From Leadbetterella lacustris (GTDB taxonomy: Bacteria > Bacteroidota > Bacteroidia > Cytophagales > Spirosomataceae), in NCBI GenBank assembly GCA_965234335.1, contig OZ248455.1, positions 248,001 to 312,000 of the forward strand: 64,000 nucleotides of DNA. The letters are read 5' to 3'. Made by a program: the position numbers and the translations under genes. Shown in pieces: positions 1 through 7,973 of this stretch (position 1 is the first letter of the stretch; each line of letters opens with the position of its first letter). Below the pieces are notes generated by a model. It was not told the DNA's origin and did not search any database. It worked only from the letters and a program-made list of their open reading frames with translations.

Positions 1-433
1 AAAACGATGAAGGAATTCCATTTTTATCCGCACATTACATGCCAAAGGATTATGCGGTTGTAAACAATGTATTTGCACAAAAACAAAATAGCTTTATAAT
101 TCCACATTTGACGATTTCCTTGTATGAAATGGGGTTATTTAATCAACCTGAAATTTTAATACATGAAATGGCACATGCCTATCATGCCATGATTTTAGAC
201 TTCAATTATAGGCCTATTATCGATGCTTATGAAAACGCAATGAGTTCTGGAAAATATCAAAATGTAAAACGCACACAATTTCCTGAAGGGAAAGCATACG
301 CTACCACAAACCATAAAGAATATTTTGCTGAGCTAAATGAAGCTTATTTTGGAACAAATGACCATTCAATAAGGCTGACCTAAAAGCTTATGACTCGATA
401 GGTTATAATTTTCTTGGAAGTATATGGAAATAA
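1..433 (+). pseudogene. Zinc metallopeptidase-like protein, 5' cut by window, frameshifted near its end
   Basis: The frame is open to the left edge, so the 5' end lies outside the window. An HExxH zinc-binding motif (His-Glu-Met-Ala-His) is encoded at 162-176, followed by an 'EYFAE' segment typical of a family of secreted or cytosolic putative metallopeptidases whose last part reads roughly N-D-F-x-P-F-x-x-A-[ED]-L. Here the frame holds to 'FGTND' (about 362) and then runs to an early stop at 381-383. The neighbouring frame from 362 continues the expected C-terminus (P-F-N-K-A-D-L-K, ending I-W-K) to a stop at 431-433. So 1 base (or 4 or 7) is missing at about 360. This is either a real lesion or a sequencing error. 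The family likeness is from memory; no substrate can be named. Confidence 0.7.
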
Positions 434-720
434 AATGCACGAAGGATTGACATAGTTTTGTAGAGAAAGGAGCAGAGGTGTCGGTTTAAGACAAAAAAGC
501 ACTTCCACTTAGTATGAAGAATAAGCGGGAAAACCAACAATTTTTGTTCATCAGGTAAGTGTCAATAAACGAAACCCCGGGTAGTCTCCCTAATAATAAT
601 GAACACTGTTTAACTAAAAAATAAAATGCAGGCAAATTTCATTTTTAGGCTTTAAATCCGAATTCATTGGTTTTACCACTTAAAAGACATTAATTTGTGG
701 TTGAACTCCAATCCATTTAA
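434..720. other. Intergenic region with no recognised gene
   Basis: No convincing coding frame or RNA was seen. The region precedes the ATP-grasp operon and presumably carries its promoter, but I could not pick a confident promoter box. Confidence 0.4.
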
Positions 721-3282
721 ATGATAAAAGATTTGTCTTTGAGCTTGCTCAATACATACAAAAGTGCTATCAATTCCTACGATGAGGTACTTGACGCAAA
801 AGGTCTGGTGAAACCTTATTGGAAAAGCCTTTTTGAAACCTTAGAAACCGTTGGATTAGAAGGTATTGAGCTTCGAAACAAAGACATAATCGAAAATCTG
901 AAAGAAAACGGAGTTACTTACAATGTTTACAACTCAGAAAGCGGTGCCAATAGGGCTTGGAAGCTTGACCCGATTCCTTTTTTGATTCATGAAAAAGAGT
1001 GGCAGACCATCGAAAAGGGAATCAAGCAAAGAGCACACTTGCTGGATTTAATCCTTAAAGACATTTATGGTCCGCAATTGCTGGTAAAGAATGCCATCAT
1101 TCCTGCGGAGTTGGTTTTTGATAATACTGGTTTTATGCTACCTTGTTTTGATTTAAAACAAAAGCTTCAAAATCAGTTAATTATGTTTGCCTGTGATATG
1201 GCTCGTGGCCCTGATGGTAAAATGTGGCTGCTCGATAACCGCACACAGTCACCTTCGGGCTCGGGTTATGCTCTTGAAAACCGCACCGTAATGGCCAAGG
1301 TTTTTCCTGAATTAAACAAAAATATATATAGAAACAGACTTTCGCCTTATTTTAACCATTTCCAACAGACAGTTGCCAAACTCGGGAATATCTCTAATGA
1401 AAATCCAAGCGTAGTTTTTTTGACTCCGGGTCTGGGTAACGAAACCTATTTTGAGCATGTGTATTTGTCCTCTTATTTGGGATATACGCTCGTGCAAGGT
1501 AGTGACTTGTTGGTAAGAGATGGATATGTGTGGCTGAAGTCGCTCGAAGGCTTAGAGCGGGTGGATGTAATCATCCGCCGTGTAGATGATGAGTGGTGCG
1601 ATCCTTTAGAGCTTAGAAAAAACTCGCTTTTGGGAGTTCCGGGCCTGTTGCAAGTTATGCGAATGGGCAACGTGGCCGTTATAAATCCACCGGGAGCTAG
1701 TGTTGCTGAAAACTACGGTTTGATGGCTTTTATGGAAAACGCCTGTAAATTCCTGATGGATGAATCTCTTTTGATGAATTCGGTGGCAACTTGGTGGTGT
1801 GGACAGCCCAAAGAATTAAACTTTGTTTTGAGCAATTTACCAAGGCTAATTATAAAAAAAACCAATAGAAAACAGGGTTTCAGAACCCAATATTGTCGAT
1901 TGCTGAGCAGTGCTGAGTTGGAGGAATTACGACAAATGATTATTAAGAATCCGAAAGAATTTGTTGCTCAAGAAGAAGTGAGTCTTTCTACCACGCCGTC
2001 GTTTATTGATGGTAAATTGGAGCCACGTTTTGCAGCTATACGAACTTTTATGGTGTCTGACGGTAGCGATTATAAAGTTATGCAAGGCGGACTCACTAGA
2101 AGTTCATCTGTAGCAGACAGATTTGTGATTTCTAAGCAACTAGGCGGAATTTCTAAAGATACGTGGATAGTTACAGACAATCCTTCTGAGCATTTTGAAA
2201 GGTTTGTTGTCAAAAAAAATACCAATGCCTCGCAAAACAATTCCCTGACAAGCCGTAATGCCGAGAATCTTTTCTGGGTAGGACGTCTGTATGAACGGAC
2301 TATGTCGCTGACGAGTTTCCTGAAAATAGTTTTGAACCGCCTCAACGAAAACGTCAATGATAAGGCCCAAAAACAACAAGCCTATTTGGTGGTGCTTTTG
2401 AAATCTCTGACGCATTTGACACAAACTTACCCAGGTTTTGCCGAAGAAAACGACGATGCGATTTTCGAAAATCCCGAGCCTGAAATGTTCAGCCTGGTCA
2501 AGGATATCAAAAAAGCTGGTTCTATTGCCTATAATATCCAGTCCTTGCTCAACACCGCTAATCAAGTGAGTGAAAGATGGACATCGGATACACGAAGAAT
2601 CCTAAATTTGTTGGAGGATAGCCTACAGTCATTAAAAAACACGTCTAATATCAATCAATTGAGTCACAGACTCGATAAACTATACACCCGACTTTTTGCT
2701 TTTTATGGTAACGTATTCGAAACCCTACCTCGCGACAACGGCTTTTATATGTTTGAGGCGGGTAAAAACATCGAGCGAATCCTCTCTTTGATTTCGGTGC
2801 TTCGTTCGGCTTTTAGTTTTAAAAACAACGAAGAAGTGGAGGCCGTAATACTGGAAGCAGTCTTGGAAAACCACCATCTTCTGACGCAATATCGGCATGT
2901 ATATAAGTCGCAGTGGAGCTTGGTAGCTGGCTTGGATATGGTTATGTTAGAAAAAAACCTACCCTACACGCTTACTTCTTTATTAGATAGGTTGAGTTTC
3001 TGTCTGTCTAACTTACCAAAATCAACCAATGCCAATAGACTTGGAATTGACGAAAAAATAGTTTTGGAGGCAAGCACCATTATAAAGTTAATTGATGCAG
3101 AAAATTTAGTGAAAGTTGATGAAGATACCCAATATCGGTCTGAGCTCGACAAAACTTTGGAACAAGTACATGATCTTGTTTCGAAGGTAACTGCTTGCTT
3201 GTCAAGTCTTTACTTTAGTCACTCTGTTATCCAACATTCGCTTTTAGAAACCATAGAAAAAATAAATTCTGATGAGATATAA
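721..3282 (+). CDS. Circularly permuted type 2 ATP-grasp protein fused to an alpha-E domain
   Basis: The 853-residue product joins two proteins that are separate genes in many bacteria. Residues about 70-480 are a circularly permuted ATP-grasp domain, recognisable by the segment starting near L171 (LDNRTQSPSGSGYALENR). The alpha-E (DUF403-type) helical domain starts near residue 511 with SRNAENLFWVGRLYER and runs to about 835. ATP-grasp enzymes of this class are predicted amide or peptide ligases; comparative-genomics work proposed that the ATP-grasp/alpha-E/transglutaminase set makes and trims a peptide tag or small peptide. No substrate is established. The next gene, a transglutaminase, overlaps this one by 11 bases in another frame, so the two are almost certainly co-translated. 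No signal peptide is seen, so it probably acts in the cytoplasm. Confidence 0.9.
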   Translation: MIKDLSLSLLNTYKSAINSYDEVLDAKGLVKPYWKSLFETLETVGLEGIELRNKDIIENLKENGVTYNVYNSESGANRAWKLDPIPFLIHEKEWQTIEKGIKQRAHLLDLILKDIYGPQLLVKNAIIPAELVFDNTGFMLPCFDLKQKLQNQLIMFACDMARGPDGKMWLLDNRTQSPSGSGYALENRTVMAKVFPELNKNIYRNRLSPYFNHFQQTVAKLGNISNENPSVVFLTPGLGNETYFEHVYLSSYLGYTLVQGSDLLVRDGYVWLKSLEGLERVDVIIRRVDDEWCDPLELRKNSLLGVPGLLQVMRMGNVAVINPPGASVAENYGLMAFMENACKFLMDESLLMNSVATWWCGQPKELNFVLSNLPRLIIKKTNRKQGFRTQYCRLLSSAELEELRQMIIKNPKEFVAQEEVSLSTTPSFIDGKLEPRFAAIRTFMVSDGSDYKVMQGGLTRSSSVADRFVISKQLGGISKDTWIVTDNPSEHFERFVVKKNTNASQNNSLTSRNAENLFWVGRLYERTMSLTSFLKIVLNRLNENVNDKAQKQQAYLVVLLKSLTHLTQTYPGFAEENDDAIFENPEPEMFSLVKDIKKAGSIAYNIQSLLNTANQVSERWTSDTRRILNLLEDSLQSLKNTSNINQLSHRLDKLYTRLFAFYGNVFETLPRDNGFYMFEAGKNIERILSLISVLRSAFSFKNNEEVEAVILEAVLENHHLLTQYRHVYKSQWSLVAGLDMVMLEKNLPYTLTSLLDRLSFCLSNLPKSTNANRLGIDEKIVLEASTIIKLIDAENLVKVDEDTQYRSELDKTLEQVHDLVSKVTACLSSLYFSHSVIQHSLLETIEKINSDEI

Positions 3283-4138
3283 GCTAAGACACCAGACCGT
3301 CTACACTTATGAAGAACCTGTGGACAATTACCAAAGTGTGCTGTGTTTGCAGCCTCGCACCCAAGATTCCCAGATTTGTCACAGTTTTAACTTAGAGGTT
3401 TCGCCCAGTCCTAGCAAAATTCATTTTCGTACTGATTTTTTTGGAAATTCTCTGGCTTATTTTTCTTTGCATGAGCCACATCTTGAGTTAAAGGTGATTG
3501 CCAATAGCGATGTGGAGGTTTTGCCCAAAGCCATGCCTGTTTTAAGTAATTTAACTTGTGCGGAGGTAAGACAAATGTTTGTAAACAATCGTCCGTTAAA
3601 GGTTGAGGTTTTGCAATATCAACTGCCTTCGAATTTTATTAAATGGGACGATGAGGTCAAAGAATTCGCAGCCTCGTGTTTACAGTCAGAAACACCGTTT
3701 TATGAAGGGGTTAGCCTACTTTGCGAAAAGATTTTTAAAGAATTTCAATTCAAATCGGGCTTCACAACGGTTAATACACCACTCAAAACCGTTTTGAAAG
3801 AGCGAAAGGGCGTTTGCCAGGATTTCTCACATTTGGCTATTGCTAGTTTAAGGAGCTTAGGTTTTGCGGCAAGATATGTGAGTGGATATTTGGAAACATT
3901 ACCACCCAAAGGCAAGCCAAAACTACAAGGGTCGGATGCATCGCATGCCTGGATTTCGGTCTATGTGCCAGATATGGGTTGGTGTGAGTTTGATCCCACC
4001 AACAACATGATTCCGGGCGAAAGACATATCGTAACCGCTTACGGAAGAGATTATGCAGACGTGGCCCCAATAAAAGGCATTGTTTTCAGCTCAGGAAGTC
4101 ATAAAGTTAAAGTAGAGGTGGATGTTATTCCTGTGTGA
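3272..4138 (+). CDS. Transglutaminase-like cysteine protease/amidase
   Basis: The 288-residue protein has an N-terminal bacterial transglutaminase-associated beta region (about 1-110) and a C-terminal papain-like transglutaminase core. The catalytic triad is visible: C182 in KGVCQDFSHL, H225 in DASHAWISV and D241 in CEFDPTNN. No signal peptide is present. Its start overlaps the end of the ATP-grasp/alpha-E gene, the classic partner of this family. By family knowledge the pair is thought to ligate and hydrolyse or crosslink a peptide; the target is unknown. The ATG at 3272 is the only sensible start because the beta-strand motif RHQTVYTYEEPV follows at once. Confidence 0.92.
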   Translation: MRYKLRHQTVYTYEEPVDNYQSVLCLQPRTQDSQICHSFNLEVSPSPSKIHFRTDFFGNSLAYFSLHEPHLELKVIANSDVEVLPKAMPVLSNLTCAEVRQMFVNNRPLKVEVLQYQLPSNFIKWDDEVKEFAASCLQSETPFYEGVSLLCEKIFKEFQFKSGFTTVNTPLKTVLKERKGVCQDFSHLAIASLRSLGFAARYVSGYLETLPPKGKPKLQGSDASHAWISVYVPDMGWCEFDPTNNMIPGERHIVTAYGRDYADVAPIKGIVFSSGSHKVKVEVDVIPV

Positions 4139-4225
4139 TTTTTTTGTTTTAACACATAGGCATATAGATGGCATAGAATATTTTTTGACTTTACTTTTTG
4201 AGTGAGCTTACCTGCTTATTCTTTT

Positions 4226-4264
4226 ACCACGGAGGGCACAGCGTTTTGCACAGAGTTTAAAGAG
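4226..4264 (+). repeat. Degenerate extragenic 'ACCACGGAGGGCACAG' repeat
   Basis: Within the gene-free stretch 4139-4395 lies ACCACGGAGGGCACAGCG followed by TTTTGCACAGAGTTTAAAGAG. It resembles the short 'accacggaggcacagag' repeats scattered between genes in many Bacteroidota and other bacteria. It is not coding and not obviously a terminator. The rest of the gap shows nothing identifiable. Confidence 0.45.
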
Positions 4265-4395
4265 TTTTTTAGATTTTTAATTTCCAATGCGGTATTTCTA
4301 ATTTGTTTGTTTAACTACTAATTGTCCTACTATTTTCTCGGGAAAACTAAATTTTCTGTATATTTGTTGAGTACTTGAATCAAATTTGATCAAAA

Positions 4396-4548
4396 ATGGA
4401 GAATGTATTGGTAAAAACAAGAGCCTTGTCCAAAAATACTTTTTCTGCTAAGAAGCCAATAAAATTGCAAAAAATAGTTCTTGGTACGGGTAGAGATTTA
4501 GCGGAGATTGACTTTGATGAAGTTTTTGGGAATAAGAAAGAAAAATAA
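4396..4548 (+). CDS. Small antitoxin-like protein preceding a PIN toxin
   Basis: A 50-codon frame begins ATG GAG AAT at 4396 and ends TAA at 4546-4548. The product starts MENVLVKTRALSKNTF and ends in the acidic-then-basic segment AEIDFDEVFGNKKEK. It has no recognisable DNA-binding domain, but it sits directly upstream of a VapC-like PIN gene. Size and position fit the antitoxin of a type II toxin-antitoxin pair, whose C-terminal tail usually occupies the toxin groove. The role is inferred from context only. Its stop codon overlaps the presumed toxin start. Confidence 0.6.
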   Translation: MENVLVKTRALSKNTFSAKKPIKLQKIVLGTGRDLAEIDFDEVFGNKKEK

Positions 4549-4949
4549 AAAACTACCTTTTAGACACACAAATTTTCATCAAAGCTTTTCAGCAACCCGA
4601 ATCCCTTCCGAAGGAAATTGTAAAACTATTAGGAGAGCCACGTACTATAAAGTATGTAAGTTCTGTCACTTTTTGGGAAATAGCCTATCTTCTAGATTCT
4701 AAACCGCATGTATTTAAATTAAAAGTGCCACTTGCGAACTTCATCAAGGAGGCTTTGAAGAGTTTGCAAATTATTACATTAAACTTAAGTCCGGAGCATT
4801 CCCAAAGATTTTATGAAATTCAGCCAGTTAAAGATCATAAGGATATTTTTGACAGAATGTTGATTGCACAAGCTGCAAGTTCAGGATTTATAATGGTTTC
4901 GACTGATTTGAAATTTTCAAATTACCCTATTAGACTTTTCGATTACTGA
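4545..4949 (+). CDS. VapC-like PIN-domain ribonuclease toxin without a canonical start codon
   Basis: The frame open from 4536 to the stop at 4947-4949 encodes a full-length PIN protein: N-Y-L-L-D-T near the N-terminus (first metal-binding Asp), SSVTFWEIAYLL (conserved Glu), HKDIFDRMLIAQA (Asp) and STDLKFSNYPI (Asp). This acidic set is that of the VapC RNase family, which cleaves tRNA or rRNA in a Mg-dependent way. No ATG, GTG or TTG occurs between the upstream in-frame stop and the first catalytic Asp; the only near-start codon is ATA at 4545. The first standard start in frame is GTG at 4725, which would remove half the domain. Either ATA is used or the toxin has lost its start (ATG to ATA). 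At about 134 residues it is otherwise of normal length. Confidence 0.72.
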   Translation: MKNYLLDTQIFIKAFQQPESLPKEIVKLLGEPRTIKYVSSVTFWEIAYLLDSKPHVFKLKVPLANFIKEALKSLQIITLNLSPEHSQRFYEIQPVKDHKDIFDRMLIAQAASSGFIMVSTDLKFSNYPIRLFDY

Positions 4950-4973
4950 AAAATTATGCTTAGAAGATTAGTT

Positions 4974-5208
4974 ACTGAAGTTTCGGGGAGCGAAACACTT
5001 GCCGTCCGCCTGTAAATTTCGCCAGCAACATTTTGGGCTACAACAAATCCTTTGGAAGCGAAATTTTTCAACGGACTACAAAAAAAATATATGGAACAAT
5101 TAGCATTTAATTTGAAAATCATAACTGATTGATAATTAGCAATTAGTATCAATTATTTTTTTTATAATATCTGATTATCAGTATTTTGTTTTCCTCCGAA
5201 ACTTCAGT
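4974..5208. repeat. Inverted-repeat-bounded noncoding element, MITE-like candidate
   Basis: ACTGAAGTTTCGG at 4974-4986 is matched exactly, inverted, by CCGAAACTTCAGT at 5196-5208. They delimit 235 bases without a plausible gene in the gap 4950-5281. Inside lies a smaller palindromic piece, ATTGATA...TATCAAT, around 5128-5155. A short minus-strand open frame crosses the left half but does not look like a real protein. The structure suggests a small non-autonomous repeat element or a cruciform-forming region; no clear target-site duplication was seen. Confidence 0.4.
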
Positions 5209-5281
5209 TGGATAATAATATTTTACTTGTTTGGTACCAAACCTATAAAACTATCCGCCCTATGTGCTTAAAAATAAAACC

Positions 5282-6772
5282 TCAAAATCCCCCAAAAACC
5301 ACTTCCGTTTTCTGATATCCATAGGCTTGGCTGAGCGGCATGGTGCGGTTGTTGTCGCCCATTGATATTTCTATGTCTTCCATCGTAAACTGTGACGGAT
5401 GTTCGTATCCACAGGCATGCGATAGTTCTAGGATTTCTTTGTTGATGGTTTTGATATAATTATAAAAACGCACACTTTTCAGTTCGGGATTCAAGCCAGA
5501 CTCCAGCCATTTGTTGTTGGTGGCTATGCCTACTGGGCATGTATTGGTGTGACATTTTTGTGCCTGAATACAGCCAATGCTCATCATGGCTTCTCTGGCA
5601 ACATTTATCAAATCGACACCCATTGCAAATGCCATGATGGCTTTTTCTGGTAGTCCCAATTTTCCCGAACCTATGAAAACTATCTTTTTTTCTAATCCGT
5701 ATTTTTGAAATATCTTATAAATATGAGAAAATGCATGAACCCACGGAAGTGAAACATGGTCTGCAAATGCTCGGGGAGCGGCTCCTGTACCGCCTTCTCC
5801 GCCATCAATCGTGATAAAATCTGGCCCTTTGCCTGTTTCATTCATTTTTAGAGCAAGCGTTTCCCACATATCCAATTTGCCTACAGCAGATTTTATACCT
5901 ACTGGAAGTCCAGTGGCATTTGCCATGGTTTCTATGAAATCTATCATTTGAGGAATATCCTCAAAAGCGGTGTGGTAAGCGGGCGAAATAACATCTTTGC
6001 CTACGGCTACTCCTCTAATATCTGCTATTTCTTGCGTTACTTTTTTACCCGGTAACATTCCACCTTTTCCCGGTTTTGCACCTTGCGAAAGCTTGAGTTC
6101 TAGCATTTTTATGCAAGGATTATTGGTAGTGAGTGCCTTAAGTTTTTCTAGGTTAAAGTTTCCTTTTTCGTCTCTTACGCCAAAATAGCCCGTGCCGATA
6201 TTGAGTACTACATCACCACCTTTGGCATGGTAAGATGAGAATCCACCTTCGCCAGTATTGTGGTAGCAGCCCGCCATTTGAGCTCCCAAATTAAGCGAAG
6301 TAATGGCAGCACCCGACAACGAACCATAGCTCATGGCACTGATATTGACCACGGACTTTGGATGATAAGGGTTTTGTCTATGCGGTCCAACTATTTTGGC
6401 AGACGGGCAATAGCCTGGATTTTTAAATGAGGGATGTTTTGCATCTAATCGAAAAGGCATCATGGCGGGTTTGATAAATACATAACCTGGCTCATGAATA
6501 TCTTGGTCGGTACCAAAGCCCTGCATGTTGTTTTCGGTCTTGGAAGAAGCATAAATCCAAGTTCGTTGCTGTCGGTTAAAGGGTAATTCCTCGCGGTTGT
6601 TGGCTACTATATACTGGCGAAGTTCAGGTCCGAAACTTTCCAAAAAGTATCGAATATGGCCTACTAGAGGGAAATTATGCTGAATAGTGTGTTTTTTTTG
6701 GAAAATATCTCGAAGAAAAATTAAGACTAAAACTGCCAAAACATAGCCCCACCAAGGAAAATCGAAATTCAT
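5282..6772 (-). CDS. FMN-binding glutamate synthase family protein
   Basis: The 496-residue protein has one N-terminal membrane segment (about 7-23) followed by the glutamate synthase FMN/Fe-S barrel domain (PF01645 type). Visible landmarks are SAMSYGSLSGAA (FMN barrel start), GEGGFSSYH, FITIDGGEGGTGAAPR and the three cysteines of a 3Fe-4S site, C401, C407 and C412, in GCIQAQKCHTNTCPVG. It lacks the glutaminase and C-terminal domains of GltB, so it is not a complete glutamate synthase; members of this stand-alone group have no settled reaction. Its ATG overlaps the stop of the GH130-like gene by one base (TAATG), so the two are translationally coupled, with the GH130-like gene first. Confidence 0.9.
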   Translation of the reverse strand: MNFDFPWWGYVLAVLVLIFLRDIFQKKHTIQHNFPLVGHIRYFLESFGPELRQYIVANNREELPFNRQQRTWIYASSKTENNMQGFGTDQDIHEPGYVFIKPAMMPFRLDAKHPSFKNPGYCPSAKIVGPHRQNPYHPKSVVNISAMSYGSLSGAAITSLNLGAQMAGCYHNTGEGGFSSYHAKGGDVVLNIGTGYFGVRDEKGNFNLEKLKALTTNNPCIKMLELKLSQGAKPGKGGMLPGKKVTQEIADIRGVAVGKDVISPAYHTAFEDIPQMIDFIETMANATGLPVGIKSAVGKLDMWETLALKMNETGKGPDFITIDGGEGGTGAAPRAFADHVSLPWVHAFSHIYKIFQKYGLEKKIVFIGSGKLGLPEKAIMAFAMGVDLINVAREAMMSIGCIQAQKCHTNTCPVGIATNNKWLESGLNPELKSVRFYNYIKTINKEILELSHACGYEHPSQFTMEDIEISMGDNNRTMPLSQAYGYQKTEVVFGGF

Positions 6773-7893
6773 TATTTTTTGTTTTTTTGTGATGAAATAG
6801 CCAAACCTACAAATGAATCAGCTGTGCCGTAATAAAGGTACCATTTGTTTTTAAAGAAAACCAAACCCTCAGCAAAAGTAGTTCCCGCTTTGTATTGTCC
6901 CGTGATTTCATGTGGCAAACTTGGAACTAAAAATGGTTTGTCTGATCGATGGAGTACGGTTTTTAAATCTTTTGGGTCAAAAACAACTCTGCCCACTGTA
7001 TAAGTTCCGAGTGGAAATTCTGAAGATGCATTTTCTTTGAAATCACTATTTTTGCCATTGTAAACCAATATCACTCCGTCATCGGTAATCATAGCTGGTG
7101 GGCCACATTCGGTCAAGTTGCTATCAAAAAAGCCTTTTCTAGTTTGTATTACAAAACTCAGGTTTCCAGAGTTATCCAATTCAGGATACCAATCATACAT
7201 ATTTTCTGACCACGCCAGATTTACACCATGCTCTCCCCAGTACATCCAATATTTACCATTTATTTTGGCTGCCACATAATTTTTTCCTTCTAATTTTGTT
7301 AAAATTGAACCCGATTTCGTTGCCATATTTTTGAATTTTCCCTCATAAGCCTTTGCAAAAGCTGGACCTTTTTTCTCCCAAGTGACCAAGTCTTTTGAGA
7401 ATGCAATAGAAAGTCTTGGCGTGTCATAATTCCATGCTGTATAAGCCATTACATAAGTTCCTTCTGAGGTTTGCACTACTCGTGGGTCTTCGCATCCACC
7501 TGGCGAATCATAAATGGTGAAATTGTCTTCCGCTGGATATAATACAGGTTTTGGATATTTTTTAAAATTTACTCCATCTGTACTTTCGGCCAAGCCAATT
7601 CGTGAAGTTCTACCCCCCAAATGTGCTTTTGGATTATCTTCAGCTCTATAAAGTAGCATAATTTTATCATCCTTCACTATCGCTGCTGGGTTAAAGACAT
7701 CAGCTCTTTGCCATTTTACGGTCGTTTTCTTCATCGGGCAGTCAAATACGAAAGAAGAATCTGATTTTAAAATTGGATTGATTTCTGTTTTTCGAAATGA
7801 ATCGAAATTTATGTGTGAAATACCCGTTTGTGAAGATTTGCACGACCAAATTGCAAATATAAAAGCCAGTAGCACGAAGTTTTTGAGTTTCAT
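6772..7893 (-). CDS. GH130-like glycosidase/phosphorylase lipoprotein
   Basis: A five-bladed beta-propeller glycosidase of the GH130/GH43-like type, about 373 residues. The GH130 signature region GGCEDPRVV is present with D136 (numbered from the chosen start), as are 'VFNPAAIV' and 'LLYRAED' early on. Known GH130 enzymes phosphorolyse or hydrolyse beta-mannosides; the exact substrate here is unknown. The start is set at the ATG at 7893 because it gives a lipoprotein signal (MKLKNFVLLAFIFAIWSC); a longer frame to 7938 would run through a terminator hairpin. It is probably exported and lipid-anchored, and is coupled to the following glutamate synthase-like gene. Confidence 0.85.
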   Translation of the reverse strand: MKLKNFVLLAFIFAIWSCKSSQTGISHINFDSFRKTEINPILKSDSSFVFDCPMKKTTVKWQRADVFNPAAIVKDDKIMLLYRAEDNPKAHLGGRTSRIGLAESTDGVNFKKYPKPVLYPAEDNFTIYDSPGGCEDPRVVQTSEGTYVMAYTAWNYDTPRLSIAFSKDLVTWEKKGPAFAKAYEGKFKNMATKSGSILTKLEGKNYVAAKINGKYWMYWGEHGVNLAWSENMYDWYPELDNSGNLSFVIQTRKGFFDSNLTECGPPAMITDDGVILVYNGKNSDFKENASSEFPLGTYTVGRVVFDPKDLKTVLHRSDKPFLVPSLPHEITGQYKAGTTFAEGLVFFKNKWYLYYGTADSFVGLAISSQKNKK

Positions 7894-7920
7894 AAGGTTG
7901 TTATTTAAAGCGACTAAAAA

Positions 7921-7952
7921 ACAAAAAAAGCCCGGCATAACCGAGCTTTTTT
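7921..7952 (-). terminator. Rho-independent terminator after secDF
   Basis: An A-run, GCCCGG, the loop CATAA, CCGAGC and a T-run form a stem with one mismatch, flanked by poly-A and poly-T, so it can end transcription in either direction. It lies just downstream of the secDF stop (minus strand) and before the GH130-like gene. Confidence 0.75.
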
Positions 7953-7973
7953 TGAGAATTAAAATTCTTTAGA

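Noticed and set aside
2140..2565. 141-codon minus-strand frame
   Set aside because: Antisense to the alpha-E domain of the ATP-grasp fusion; no recognisable protein features.
4508..4702. 64-codon plus-strand frame starting inside the antitoxin gene
   Set aside because: It is out of frame with both the antitoxin and the PIN protein, which together explain the sequence better.
4943..5152. 69-codon minus-strand frame over the inverted-repeat element
   Set aside because: It spans the repeat arm and ends in the toxin gene; more likely a chance frame in a repeat than a gene.
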